A DNA stretch of 64,000 nucleotides from the NCBI RefSeq assembly GCF_039548895.1, contig NZ_JBCLVG010000002.1, one strand, 5' to 3'. A model generated the notes under the pieces. It made no database searches. It was given only the letters and a program-made list of their open reading frames with translations, and was not told the origin of the DNA. This DNA comes from Orlajensenia stereocauli (GTDB lineage Bacteria > Actinomycetota > Actinomycetes > Actinomycetales > Microbacteriaceae). The translations under genes were made by a program, and so were the position numbers. Below, in pieces: positions 43,214-52,532 of the stretch (position 1 is its first letter; the number at the start of each line of letters is the position of its first letter).

Positions 43214-43865
43214 GAACGCCGTCGCGGCGCGGCCTGTTCGAGTCGGGCTGCTCGACGACCATGAGGTCATCCTCGACTCCGTCGCCAGCTGGATCGCCAG
43301 CAACGCTCCCGACTTCACTCTGGCCGTGGCGGCCAACCGCTGGCTCGACTTCGTGCGCAGCGAGGACTTCCCGGTCGACGTCGTGCTCATGGACTTCCAG
43401 CTCGTCGAACCGGTCTCCATCGAGGCCCGCATCCGCACCTGTCGTGCGGCCGGCGCCAAGGTCATCGTCATCAGCGCCCTCGACAGCGCCGACGCCCGTG
43501 CACGGGCGACATCGGCCGGAGCACTCGCCTTCCTGTCGAAGGCGCTCCCGATGGCCGAGGTCATGGCGGCGGTCCGATCGGCCCTGCGGATGCCGGTCCC
43601 CACGTCGGGCGTCGCTGATCGAGTGGCCAGCACCCCCGGCGTCACTCTCGTCAAGCCGCAGTTGAGCCCTGGCGAGCGCCAGGCCCTCGTCCTCTACGTC
43701 ACAGGCCGCAGCACCATCGAGGTCGGCGAGGCGATGGACGTCAAGTACGAGACAGCCAAGACGTATCTCCGCCGCGTGCGCGAGAAGTACCAGAAGGTGG
43801 GCCGGCCGGCCAGCCGCAAGACCGACCTCATCCGTCGGGCAGCCGAAGACGGATTCCTCGAGTAA
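43200..43865 (+). CDS. NarL/LuxR-type response regulator
   Basis: A 221-residue two-domain regulator. The receiver has LLDDHEVILDSVASW (acidic pocket), VVLMDFQL with the phosphorylated Asp65, VIVISA and LAFLSKALP with the conserved Lys. The C-terminal HTH (LSPGERQALVLYVTGRSTIEVGEAMDVKYETAKTYLRRVREKYQKVGRPA) is LuxR-like but diverged in the first helix. It overlaps the upstream partner gene by 14 bp and shares one base with the start of tdk. Cognate to the membrane kinase at 40689. Confidence 0.92.
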   Translation: MPSTENAVAARPVRVGLLDDHEVILDSVASWIASNAPDFTLAVAANRWLDFVRSEDFPVDVVLMDFQLVEPVSIEARIRTCRAAGAKVIVISALDSADARARATSAGALAFLSKALPMAEVMAAVRSALRMPVPTSGVADRVASTPGVTLVKPQLSPGERQALVLYVTGRSTIEVGEAMDVKYETAKTYLRRVREKYQKVGRPASRKTDLIRRAAEDGFLE

Positions 43866-44476
43866 TGGCCAAGCTGTACTTCCGCTACGGAGCGATGAAC
43901 TCCGGAAAGAGCACTGCCCTCCTGCAGGCCGCACACAACTACGAGGAGCGCGGTCACGGCGTGCTGCTCGCCAAGCCGTCGATCGACACCAAAGGCGACC
44001 TCGGCATCCTGTCGCGCCTCGGCGTCACCCGCGAGGTCGACTTCGTCCTCGGTCCCGACACCGACGCCTATGCCGAGTTCCAGCGGCACCGCGCGGCCCA
44101 GGTCGCAGTGACGGGCCGCGACGTGAGCTGCCTGCTCGTCGACGAGGCCCAGTTCCTCACGGCCGAGCAGGCTGACGACCTGCTGCGCATCGCCATCCTC
44201 GAGGGCGTCCCGGTGCTGGCGTACGGCATCCGTACCGACTTCCTCACCGTCGCCTTCCCCGGCAGCCGCCGTCTGCTCGAGATCGCGCACAGCCTCGAAG
44301 AGCTGAAGACCATCTGCCGCTGCGGACGCAAAGCCGTCTTCAATGCCCGGCTCGTCGACGGCACCTTCGTCTTCGACGGCGACCAGGTGGCGATCGATGG
44401 GGTTCACGTCGGGTACGAGTCGCTGTGCGGATCGTGTTATCTGCAGGAGTCCGGCGGGCGGCTCGCCAACCGTTAG
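43865..44476 (+). CDS. tdk: Thymidine kinase
   Basis: Phosphorylates thymidine in the salvage pathway. The 203-residue type II enzyme has the P-loop FRYGAMNSGKSTALLQAA, LLVDEAQFLT (Walker B and catalytic Glu), YGIRTDFLTVAFPGS (lasso region), and two zinc-binding pairs, CRCG and the later C-x2-C in LCGSCYL. Its ATG shares a base with the response-regulator stop (TAATG), so the two are translationally coupled, an unusual partnership. Confidence 0.96.
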   Translation: MAKLYFRYGAMNSGKSTALLQAAHNYEERGHGVLLAKPSIDTKGDLGILSRLGVTREVDFVLGPDTDAYAEFQRHRAAQVAVTGRDVSCLLVDEAQFLTAEQADDLLRIAILEGVPVLAYGIRTDFLTVAFPGSRRLLEIAHSLEELKTICRCGRKAVFNARLVDGTFVFDGDQVAIDGVHVGYESLCGSCYLQESGGRLANR

Positions 44477-44634
44477 GCGCGACGGCACCCGGTAGTGGGG
44501 CTATGTTGGCCGATGAGAAGGCACATCCGCCCGAAACACAGCGTCCGACGGACCTGCCCCTTCATGCCGTGTGCCAAAATGTACGACGCAGTACTACGTC
44601 TGCGACAACCACAAACCGGGGGACAGCAGAACCA

Positions 44635-46062
44635 ATGGAGTTACGCGATTACGTCCGGATCCTGCACAAGAGCTGGATCCTCATCGTGGTCTTCGCGCTC
44701 CTCGGAATCGGCCTCGCCGCCACCTATTCCATCCTCGTGGCCCCGAAGTACGAGGCGACGACGAAGCTCTACGTCTCGGTTCGCGCCGGTGAGGCGGCGG
44801 CCACCGGAGACCTCGTTCAGGGTACAAGCTTCGCCCGCCAGGCCGTCACGTCCTACGTCGACGTCGTCGCCAGTGCTGTGGTCCTGGACCGCGTCGTCAA
44901 GGAACTCGACCTCTCCGAATCCAGTGCCCAACTCGCGGCGCAGGTGACGGCATCGTCCCCGCTCAACACCGTTCTCATCGCCATCACCGTCACCGACGGG
45001 GATCCGGAGCAGGCGGCGCTCATCGCCAACTCCATCGGGGCGAACTTCTCCGACGTGGTCGTGAACAATCTCGAGAAGCCGTCGGGAGAGGCCCCCAGCC
45101 TGGTGAAGATCGAGACGATCCAGCCTGCCACCGCGCCGTCGCGCCCCTCGAGCCCCAACGTTCCGTTGAACCTCATCCTCGGCGCGCTCGTCGGTCTCGC
45201 CGCCGGAATCGGCCTGGCCATCCTTCGCAGTGTCCTCGACACCCGCATCCACTCGCTGCACGACATCGAGCAGATCACCGACAAGCCTCTCCTCGGCGGC
45301 ATCGCCCTGGATCCCGACGCCAAGAAGCGTCCGCTCATCGTGCACGCCGATCCCCGCAACCCGCGCGCGGAGTCCTTCCGCAGCCTCCGCACCAACCTCC
45401 AGTTCGTGAACGTCGAGGGTGGTCCGCGCAGCTTCGTCATCTCCAGCGCCGGCCCTGGTGAGGGCAAGTCGACCACGACAGCCAACCTCGCCATCTCGCT
45501 GGCGGAGACCGGTGCCCGGGTCGCGCTCATCGACGGCGACCTCCGCCTCCCCAAGATCGCCGAGTACATGGGCATCGAGGGTGGAGTCGGACTGACCGAT
45601 CTCCTCATCGGTCGTGCGACGCTCGCCGATGTACTGCAGAAGTGGGGCCGCGGCAAGCTCTTCGTGCTCCCGGCGGGGCGCATCCCCCCGAATCCGAGCG
45701 AGCTGCTGGGGTCACGGCCCATGGTCGAGCTCCTCGAGACTCTCTCCGAGCAGTTCGACTACATCCTCATCGACGCGCCGCCCCTTCTGCTGGTCACGGA
45801 TGCCGCTGTCGTCTCGAAGTTCACCGGCGGCACCATCCTGGTTGCTGCATCCGGAAGCACGAAGAAGCAGGAGCTCGCCGGGGCCGTCCGTGCGCTGACG
45901 GCATCCGGCGGCCGCCTCGCCGGTGTCGTCGTGACGATGCTTCCGACAAAGGGTCCAGACAGCTATGGCTACGGCGCGTACACCTACGGCGTCATTCACG
46001 AAGAGGACGACGCCTCGGAGTCGGCCGCACCGACCAAGACCCGCAGTCGACGGAAGCGCTGA
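44635..46062 (+). CDS. Polysaccharide co-polymerase / tyrosine autokinase (Wzz-Wzc type)
   Basis: A 475-residue fusion of a Wzz chain-length domain and a BY-kinase. Membrane helices near residues 14-34 and 178-200 flank a periplasmic-side domain (YEATTKLYVSVRAGE). The kinase has Walker A SSAGPGEGKSTTTANLA (about 268-284), Walker A' ARVALIDGDLRLPKI and Walker B DYILIDAPP. The C-terminus has a Tyr cluster (SYGYGAYTYG) for autophosphorylation and an Arg/Lys tail. Start at ATG 44635 gives the usual MELRDYVRIL N-terminus. It opens the exopolysaccharide locus and is followed one base later by its likely phosphatase. The 158-bp upstream gap contains promoter-like TATGTT but no clear structure. Confidence 0.93.
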   Translation: MELRDYVRILHKSWILIVVFALLGIGLAATYSILVAPKYEATTKLYVSVRAGEAAATGDLVQGTSFARQAVTSYVDVVASAVVLDRVVKELDLSESSAQLAAQVTASSPLNTVLIAITVTDGDPEQAALIANSIGANFSDVVVNNLEKPSGEAPSLVKIETIQPATAPSRPSSPNVPLNLILGALVGLAAGIGLAILRSVLDTRIHSLHDIEQITDKPLLGGIALDPDAKKRPLIVHADPRNPRAESFRSLRTNLQFVNVEGGPRSFVISSAGPGEGKSTTTANLAISLAETGARVALIDGDLRLPKIAEYMGIEGGVGLTDLLIGRATLADVLQKWGRGKLFVLPAGRIPPNPSELLGSRPMVELLETLSEQFDYILIDAPPLLLVTDAAVVSKFTGGTILVAASGSTKKQELAGAVRALTASGGRLAGVVVTMLPTKGPDSYGYGAYTYGVIHEEDDASESAAPTKTRSRRKR

Positions 46063-46063
46063 C

Positions 46064-46651
46064 ATGGCGATCTCCATCCTCACGGTCTGCTCGGGGAACA
46101 TCTGCCGGTCCCCCCTCGCCGAGCAACTCCTTCGTCAGGGGTTGGCCGGGGTTGCTGATGCGACCGTGACGAGCGCTGGCACCATCGCCATGGTGGGCTC
46201 GCCGATGGCGCCCCAATCGCAGGTCCTCGCCGCCCGTTACGGGGCCACGGATGCGGCTGCACACGTCGCGCGGCAGCTGACGGCGGAGCAGATCGTCGAG
46301 GCCGACCTCGTTCTCGCCCTGTCGCGTGACCACCGTCGGGCGATCGTCGAGATGGTGCCGAGTGCTGTCAGGAAGACATTCACCCTCCGGGAGTTCGCGC
46401 GCCTCGTCACTGAAGTGAGCGACGAGGACCTGGCTGACGGGTTCGTTCCTGGCTCGAAGCCGTTCGCATCGGCAATCGCCGTCGCATCATCGTTCCGGGG
46501 GATAGTCGCACCCGCCGACTCTCCCGCAGACGACGACGTCGTCGATCCTTACCGTCAGTCCAACGCGGTGTACCAGGCTTCTGCCGACCAGCTCGTTCCC
46601 GCCGTCCGCGACACTGTTGCGTTCATCGAACGCGCCGCATCGGTCAGTTAG
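46064..46651 (+). CDS. Low-molecular-weight protein tyrosine phosphatase
   Basis: A 195-residue Wzb-like phosphatase. ILTVCSGNICRSPLAEQLL carries the C-x5-R-S loop (Cys9, Arg15), and VVDPYRQS near residue 166 supplies the general-acid Asp. It is about 45 residues longer than Wzb, with an insertion around 120-160. Adjacent to the tyrosine kinase, it should dephosphorylate the kinase tail, the cycle needed for polysaccharide assembly. An ATG directly follows the kinase stop. Confidence 0.92.
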   Translation: MAISILTVCSGNICRSPLAEQLLRQGLAGVADATVTSAGTIAMVGSPMAPQSQVLAARYGATDAAAHVARQLTAEQIVEADLVLALSRDHRRAIVEMVPSAVRKTFTLREFARLVTEVSDEDLADGFVPGSKPFASAIAVASSFRGIVAPADSPADDDVVDPYRQSNAVYQASADQLVPAVRDTVAFIERAASVS

Positions 46652-46662
46652 TCGGTCGTTCC

Positions 46663-47619
46663 ATGGCAAGACGAGTCCCCGGCAGAACCGATCGCTCCTC
46701 AGGGGAGCGCTCGCGTCCCCTGTGGATCGTCGGCATCGCCGCACTCGCCTTGGTCGTAATCGTGCTCGTCTACTTGGCGCTCACCCAGAATCGCAATGCT
46801 CCTGATGGCGCTGCGGTGTCGACCCCCGCGAGTTTGGTCCCGGTCGACCGTGCGACGCCGACCGTCGAGCCGTCGGCCGAGCCTGTCGCTGTCGTGACCC
46901 CGCCCGCCCGAATCATGGCAGCCGTCGACGGCGAGCGCGCCTATCGAGCGGGCGTGGGCTCGTGCCCGGGCGACCAGCCCATCGTCCAGGCGACCGACGA
47001 CGGCGGGGCATCCTGGTCTGACTTCACAGTGACGGTGGAGCCGGCGGCGGCATCCGTCAGAACGATCCTTCCGGGCAGCGGAGACTACGTCGCCCTCGTG
47101 TCGGCAGACGCCGCGAGCTGCACCCCGCTGTTCGCCCGCTCCTACGTGGCCGGCGAGGAGTGGGAGGCTGCCGACGAGGTCGACACGACGTGGCACCTGA
47201 GCCAGGATGCCACGTCGGTCGTCGCTCCCGGTGGCGCTGCATCACAGCCATGCGACCAGCCTGTGCAGGTCGCCGCGACCAGCGACACCGCGGCCGCCGT
47301 GCTCTGCGCCAGCTCGACGGTCATGACGACGACGGATGCCGGAGGCTCGTGGAGCGAACCGCTGTCGGTCACCGGCGCCGCGGCAGTCGCACCCGGCGGC
47401 GACGGCTACCTGATCGTGATCTCCCGCCAGAACGGGTGCGACGGCGCCCAGGTCTCCTCCACCCCGGTGGAAGGCGGCACGGAAGCAACGCAGCCATCGA
47501 CCTGCGTGGAGTCCGGTGCGGCTCCACAGGACAACGCCGTGGCTCAGGGCGGCGATACGATCTGGTTGTGGTCAGGTGACGCGTTCGCACGCTCGACCGA
47601 CGGGGGACTGACATGGTGA
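46663..47619 (+). CDS. Membrane-anchored protein with BNR/Asp-box repeats
   Basis: A 318-residue protein with a short basic start, one membrane helix (about residues 20-40), a Pro/Thr-rich linker and an extracytoplasmic beta-propeller-like domain. Three Asp-box motifs are visible: TDDGGASW, TTDAGGSW and STDGGLTW, spaced as in sialidase-like or Ycf48-like propellers. Catalytic Arg residues of sialidases are not evident, so a binding or assembly role in the polysaccharide machinery is more likely. Its stop overlaps the start of the next gene by 7 bp. Confidence 0.75.
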   Translation: MARRVPGRTDRSSGERSRPLWIVGIAALALVVIVLVYLALTQNRNAPDGAAVSTPASLVPVDRATPTVEPSAEPVAVVTPPARIMAAVDGERAYRAGVGSCPGDQPIVQATDDGGASWSDFTVTVEPAAASVRTILPGSGDYVALVSADAASCTPLFARSYVAGEEWEAADEVDTTWHLSQDATSVVAPGGAASQPCDQPVQVAATSDTAAAVLCASSTVMTTTDAGGSWSEPLSVTGAAAVAPGGDGYLIVISRQNGCDGAQVSSTPVEGGTEATQPSTCVESGAAPQDNAVAQGGDTIWLWSGDAFARSTDGGLTW

Positions 47620-49439
47620 GGCGCAATCGCGTCAGCGACATCGTGGAGGCTGGCTACAAGCGCCGACCGATCCGATTCGGCTCCCAGTACGCTCTCGATG
47701 CACTCTCGTGGTTCCTCGCCATCTCGCTGGCCGAACTCTTCCGCTACGAGTTCAATGCGATGCAGATTGCCGTCCTGCCGCTCCTCATCCTCTCGCTGGC
47801 CGCAGCTGCGCTTCAATATGGTATTGGCCTCGTGTTCCACCTCTATCAAGGGCGGTACACCTACGGAAATTTCGACGAGGTTCGCGCGCTGAGCTTGGCT
47901 GCGCTTGTCGTGGCTGTTCTGCTCGGCATCCCGATCGCGATTCTCGGCACCTGGCTCCATACCCCGCGCAGCACGATGTTCATCGCCCTCCCGATCGCCC
48001 TGCTCTTCATGTTCTCAGTGCGCTACCTCAAGCGCCTCTACGTAGAGCGCCACGCCCGGCCGGGTGAAGGCGCGCAGCCCACGCTGGTCTACGGCGCCGG
48101 ATACATCGGCACGGCGCTCATTCGACGCATGGTCACCGACCCGCACTCGTCGTACCTGCCGGTCGGAATCATCGATGACGATCCGGCTCTACGCAATCGG
48201 CACATCGGTGGCGTCCCAGTGCGCGGTTCGATCGACCAGATCGAACGTATCGTCGGCGACACTAACGCCCGAGTCTTGGTGATCGCCATCGCGCATGCCG
48301 ATTCCGATTTCCTGCGACGGATTTCCGACATCGGCGTGCATTACAACCTCACGGTGAAGGTGATGCCGCTGCTCGAAGAGATCCTCGCGGGCAAGTCGCG
48401 CGTCTCCGACCTGCGTGACATCGCCATCGAAGACATCATCGGGCGGCATCCGGTTGATACGGAGATGGAGAGCATCGCCGGCTATCTCACCGGCAAACGC
48501 GTGCTCGTCACCGGTGCCGGTGGATCCATTGGCTCCGAGCTCTGTCGCCAGATCTTCAAGTTCAAGCCCTCCGAACTCATCATGCTCGACCGGGACGAGA
48601 CCGGCCTGCAGACCGCGCAACTCGGCACCAGAGGACACGGTCTTCTCGATACTAACGAGGTCGTTCTGGCCGACATCCGCGAGGCCGATGTCATCCACCG
48701 CATCTTCGATGAGCGTCGGCCCGAGGTGGTGTTCCACGCGGCCGCGCTCAAACACCTCCCGATGCTCGAGCAGTATCCCGATGAGGCGTGGAAGACGAAC
48801 GTGCTCGGAACCCTCAATGTGCTGAACGCCGCGCGCGACGCCGGCGTGCTCACTTTTATCAACATCTCCACCGATAAGGCGGCGAACCCCACGAGTGTGC
48901 TCGGTCACTCTAAGCGCGTGGCTGAGAAGCTCACTGCCTGGATGGCGGATGAGACCGGCCTGCGCTACCTCTCGGTGCGTTTCGGCAACGTGATCGGCAG
49001 CCGCGGCTCTATGCTGCCGACGTTCACCTCGATGATCGAGGCAGGCGGCCCTCTCACGGTCACGCACCCAGATGCGACACGCTACTTCATGACCATTCCC
49101 GAGGCCTGCCAGCTCGTGGTGCAGGCGGGCGGAATTGGAAGGCCTGCCGAAGTGCTCATCCTCGACATGGGCGAACCCGTTCGGATCCTTGACGTAGCCG
49201 AGCGCATGATCGACATGTCGGGCAAGGACATCTCCATCGTCTTCACCGGTCTCCGCGACGGGGAGAAGCTTCACGAGATCTTGGTAGGTTCTGGCGAATC
49301 AGACGCCCGCCCACTCCATCAGAAGATTTCACACGCCAAGGTGCCATCTCTTCCAGCAGAAGAGTTGAGCTTCGATGCCTGGTTGGCTCGCGTCGTGACA
49401 TCCACAAGGTCTCGCACCAGCGGCGGGACCCGGCATTGA
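47613..49439 (+). CDS. Membrane nucleotide-sugar 4,6-dehydratase (FlaA1/CapD/WbpM type)
   Basis: A 608-residue protein. Four membrane helices (residues about 20-135) precede a first Rossmann-like domain (LVYGAGYIGTALIRRM, about 150) and the catalytic SDR domain from about residue 295 (VLVTGAGGSIGSELCRQI, FHAAALKHLPMLE, FINISTDKAANPTSVLGHSKRVAEK, VRFGNVIGSRGSMLPTF). In the long WbpM class the catalytic Tyr of YxxxK is replaced by another residue (here V-L-G-H-S-K), as seen. The reaction is UDP-GlcNAc to a 4-keto-6-deoxy sugar. With the WecA-like and epimerase genes downstream, it should make the first, deoxyaminosugar of the repeat unit. Confidence 0.93.
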   Translation: MVRRNRVSDIVEAGYKRRPIRFGSQYALDALSWFLAISLAELFRYEFNAMQIAVLPLLILSLAAAALQYGIGLVFHLYQGRYTYGNFDEVRALSLAALVVAVLLGIPIAILGTWLHTPRSTMFIALPIALLFMFSVRYLKRLYVERHARPGEGAQPTLVYGAGYIGTALIRRMVTDPHSSYLPVGIIDDDPALRNRHIGGVPVRGSIDQIERIVGDTNARVLVIAIAHADSDFLRRISDIGVHYNLTVKVMPLLEEILAGKSRVSDLRDIAIEDIIGRHPVDTEMESIAGYLTGKRVLVTGAGGSIGSELCRQIFKFKPSELIMLDRDETGLQTAQLGTRGHGLLDTNEVVLADIREADVIHRIFDERRPEVVFHAAALKHLPMLEQYPDEAWKTNVLGTLNVLNAARDAGVLTFINISTDKAANPTSVLGHSKRVAEKLTAWMADETGLRYLSVRFGNVIGSRGSMLPTFTSMIEAGGPLTVTHPDATRYFMTIPEACQLVVQAGGIGRPAEVLILDMGEPVRILDVAERMIDMSGKDISIVFTGLRDGEKLHEILVGSGESDARPLHQKISHAKVPSLPAEELSFDAWLARVVTSTRSRTSGGTRH

Positions 49440-50434
49440 TTGCTACCGGAATATCGCCGTGGGTGTTCGCCGGCTTGGTGGCACTCGTGGTGTCAGGGCT
49501 GGCACCGTTCGTTCTCGTTCCACTGGTTCGTTCTCTCCGGGTAGTCGACGTTCCGTCGGCGCGATCCTCCCACAGTGTTGCAACGCTGCGCGGACTCGGG
49601 ATAGCCCCATTGCTTGGGGTCGTCGCTGGCACGTCGATTTCAATCTCAATCGACCCGGCGGGTGGCCCGTATCCCCTTGCAATCATCATTGCCGCGGTTC
49701 TTGCCGGATCTCTAGGGTTTCTTGAGGATCTCCGTGGCCTTCCCATTGCCGTGCGAGCGGCGTCGCAGCTTGGTGTCGGTCTTATAGTCGTGGTTGCAGT
49801 GTCCAGTTGCTGGTGGTGGGTGCCCGTAGGCGGCCTCGCCATCGCGGCGTACATGAATATTGCAAACTTCATGGATGGCGTGAACGGGATGTCCAGCGTT
49901 CATGGCTTCATCGTCGGACTGGCAGTCGCCACCATCGGCTTCACGGGCCTCGGGCCCACCTGGATGATCCCCGCTGGATTGGTTCTTGCGGGTTCATTTA
50001 TCGCTTTCCTACCGTGGAATCTGCTGCCACCACGCGTCTTCCTCGGTGATGTCGGCAGTTACGTCTTGGGTGCGGTGATTGCGACGATCTTGGTATCGGC
50101 TGCGATGAGCGGGGTACCGTTACTGACGCTCTTGAGCATGGTTGCTGTTTACCTCGCTGACACCGGTTACACATTGCTTTCGCGTATAGCCCGAGGAGAG
50201 CGATGGTATGAATCTCATCGCCAGCATGTCTATCACCGCCTCGAGGATCTAGGGTTTGGTCACCTGACCTGCACTGCGATAGTCGGCGGGGCCACAGCCG
50301 TCTGCGCCAGCATTGGTATTCTGTCGGCGGGTTCCGGCTATTGGCTTCTACCGATACTGGCTATCGTCGCGATCTGCGGCGGCTACATCTCACTCCCTGT
50401 CATATTCGCACGGAAGCAAGTGCCCAGGACATGA
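49436..50434 (+). CDS. Polyprenyl-phosphate sugar-1-phosphate transferase (WecA/WbpL-like)
   Basis: A 332-residue multi-membrane-helix enzyme that starts a lipid-linked repeat unit by moving a sugar phosphate from UDP to undecaprenyl phosphate. Family motifs visible: VVDVPSARSSHSVATLRGLGIA (start), LGFLEDLRGL (DDxx-type metal site), ANFMDGVNGMSSVH and PPRVFLGDVGSYVLGAV; a basic loop near the end (YESHRQHVYHRL) holds the His-rich motif. TTG start overlaps the upstream stop (TTGA). From here on, codons are less GC-rich than in the flanks. Confidence 0.9.
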   Translation: MIATGISPWVFAGLVALVVSGLAPFVLVPLVRSLRVVDVPSARSSHSVATLRGLGIAPLLGVVAGTSISISIDPAGGPYPLAIIIAAVLAGSLGFLEDLRGLPIAVRAASQLGVGLIVVVAVSSCWWWVPVGGLAIAAYMNIANFMDGVNGMSSVHGFIVGLAVATIGFTGLGPTWMIPAGLVLAGSFIAFLPWNLLPPRVFLGDVGSYVLGAVIATILVSAAMSGVPLLTLLSMVAVYLADTGYTLLSRIARGERWYESHRQHVYHRLEDLGFGHLTCTAIVGGATAVCASIGILSAGSGYWLLPILAIVAICGGYISLPVIFARKQVPRT

Positions 50435-51339
50435 GCGCAAGACCGGTCGTCGTCGCAGTCGTCGGTGCGAGCGGCTTCGTTGGTGCCGCAATCGCCGAGG
50501 CGTTTCGTGATGGAGGCCAGGAAGTGGTCAGTATCGTGGCACCGCGCATCCTTGGAGAATCGCGACCGCTGAGCGAGCATATTGCTGTAGCTGAGTCGCT
50601 CGCCTTGTCTAGGCCGACTCTCATATCAAGCCTGCGGGGCGCAGATGTGGTCATAAATGCCGCAGGTCTAGCGCGGCCCGATTCGCAGGCGACATCGGCA
50701 TTGTTCGGAGCCAACGCCCTCCTGCCGCTCGTCTTGTTCATTGCTGCGAAGCTGGCCGGTGTGCGTCGATTCGTCCACATCAGCTCGATCGCAGTCCAAG
50801 GAAATCACAATCCTCTCGATGCGTCCCGGCGGGTTTTCCCCTTCTCCCCGTACTCTGAGTCCAAGGCCATGGGCGAGACTTTGCTACTCAAGGCCGCTGA
50901 CTCCGACACCCAACTACCGAAGCTTTCGATTGTTCGAGCTTCTTCTGTGCACGACGAGACGAGAGAGACAACTCAACGCTTGATCTCCTTTGCGCGTTCG
51001 CCCTTTGCGAGCGTCCCCGGGCGTGGGTTGTCGCCGTCTCCAGTTTCCTCGCTCAATGGCCTCGCTGTATGCGTCGCAGGCGTAGCACTCGGTGAGCCAT
51101 CGGAGATCACAGTTCAGCCTTGGGAGGGAGAAACCGTCTTCGACGTCCTCGCGAGATATGGAGGCAAACCACCCCGTCGGCTTCCGGCATGGGTCTGCCG
51201 TACGGTTCTGACTGTCGCGAATCGCGTCGCTCGCTGGACAAACAATTCCGCATTTCAGGGATCGGCGCGCCGGCTGGAAGTGCTTTGGTATGGGCAGTCG
51301 ATTGTCGCCGTTTCGGATGGAGAGGCTCAGGAGCAGTGA
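50431..51339 (+). CDS. NAD-dependent epimerase/reductase for a nucleotide sugar
   Basis: A 302-residue extended SDR. VAVVGASGFVGAAIAEAF binds the cofactor; ADVVINAAGLARPDSQ and FVHISSIAVQG are conserved, and FSPYSESKAMGE holds the catalytic Y-x-x-x-K. Proteins next to WbpM/WbpL-type pairs (WbpV, WbpK) reduce the 4-keto sugar to UDP-QuiNAc or UDP-FucNAc, the most likely role here. ATGA overlap with the transferase upstream. Confidence 0.8.
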   Translation: MSARPVVVAVVGASGFVGAAIAEAFRDGGQEVVSIVAPRILGESRPLSEHIAVAESLALSRPTLISSLRGADVVINAAGLARPDSQATSALFGANALLPLVLFIAAKLAGVRRFVHISSIAVQGNHNPLDASRRVFPFSPYSESKAMGETLLLKAADSDTQLPKLSIVRASSVHDETRETTQRLISFARSPFASVPGRGLSPSPVSSLNGLAVCVAGVALGEPSEITVQPWEGETVFDVLARYGGKPPRRLPAWVCRTVLTVANRVARWTNNSAFQGSARRLEVLWYGQSIVAVSDGEAQEQ

Positions 51340-52532
51340 AGTTTCGAAGCGGTCATCGTCCGGATATTCTCTTCGTGGAAACGACGGATGTGTCAGTCGA
51401 GTCCCACCTCAAGGGCCAGTTGGCTTTCCTCAGGCGATCGGGACTCACTGTTCACGTCATTGCTCGCGATACCGGTCGACTGGACCGTATTCTGCACGAA
51501 GATGGCGTGAGTGGGCACTCACGCCCCCTCCGCCGCGATCCTAGCCCGTTCGCCGATATTGCGGGTCTCGCAATGCTCTTGATCGACATAGCACGGCTAC
51601 GCCCGCGAATGGTTGTGTACGGAACTCCAAAGGGAGCGCTGCTCGCGTCAATGGCGGCGCGCGTCATCGGAGTGCCTCACCGTGTCTACTTGGTTTTCGG
51701 GATCAGAGCTGAGACTGCTAGCGGAGTCACGCGCCGTATCCTCCTCTCAGGGGAGGCGCTCGCAATGAGGCTTTCTACCGTCCAGGTGGCGGTGGGTGCC
51801 GGTCTCATGAAACGCATGCGGGACCTGGGACTACCCACTGGCAACATTGTGGTCGTCGGTGCCGGCTCTGCAAACGGCGTGGACGTACAGCACTTCCGTG
51901 CTGCTCGTGCTGAGCGCACTTCGATCGAGACGCAGCCCATACATTCTGACGCGGTACGTCCTACAGTCGTCGGATTTGTAGGCCGCATCACGGCAGACAA
52001 AGGTATTGACGTTCTGGTTGGCGCCCTCGTAGAGCTGCGGACGTCCTTTCCGCAATTCCGCCTGAGACTGGTCGGCCCGCCCGAGAGTCTTGAGAGTCTC
52101 TCCGATGCCACCCGGGCCGCCCTTGCGCAACCGTGGGTGACAATGACCGGAGACCTCCCGGACACCGCATCCGCATATCCGGAGATGGACATATTCTGCT
52201 TACCTTCGCGACGGGAGGGTCTGCCCACCGTCATCCTGGAGGCTGCTGCGGCCGGCGTACCTATCGTCGCTACTAATGCGACAGGTGTCGCTGATGTTGT
52301 TATCGACGGGGTAACAGGGACCATCGTTGAAATTGATGCTGTGCATGACCTCGCCGCTGCGATCCTCGCAGTTGCGTCCGACCCCTACAGCGCGAAGGTC
52401 AAGGCTGTCGCGGCGCAGCAATTTGTGGCGGAGCGGTTTGATCAAACCGTCGTGTGGGAGCAGATGAGAATGTTCTACTCTCGCATGCTGTCAGGATCTG
52501 ACGAGGAGGCCCCGCATGGGTCAGAACGCTGA
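51336..52532 (+). CDS. Glycosyltransferase family 4
   Basis: A 398-residue GT-B glycosyltransferase. The N-terminal half binds acceptor (FVETTDVSVESHLKGQLAFLRRSG); the C-terminal half has VGFVGRITADKGIDVLVGAL and FCLPSRREGLPTVILEAAAAGVPIVATNATGVADVV, the retaining GT4 E-x7-E motif. GTG start with CAGGAGC upstream and a coupled overlap with the epimerase stop. The family suggests it adds the second sugar to the lipid-linked intermediate. Confidence 0.92.
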   Translation: MKFRSGHRPDILFVETTDVSVESHLKGQLAFLRRSGLTVHVIARDTGRLDRILHEDGVSGHSRPLRRDPSPFADIAGLAMLLIDIARLRPRMVVYGTPKGALLASMAARVIGVPHRVYLVFGIRAETASGVTRRILLSGEALAMRLSTVQVAVGAGLMKRMRDLGLPTGNIVVVGAGSANGVDVQHFRAARAERTSIETQPIHSDAVRPTVVGFVGRITADKGIDVLVGALVELRTSFPQFRLRLVGPPESLESLSDATRAALAQPWVTMTGDLPDTASAYPEMDIFCLPSRREGLPTVILEAAAAGVPIVATNATGVADVVIDGVTGTIVEIDAVHDLAAAILAVASDPYSAKVKAVAAQQFVAERFDQTVVWEQMRMFYSRMLSGSDEEAPHGSER

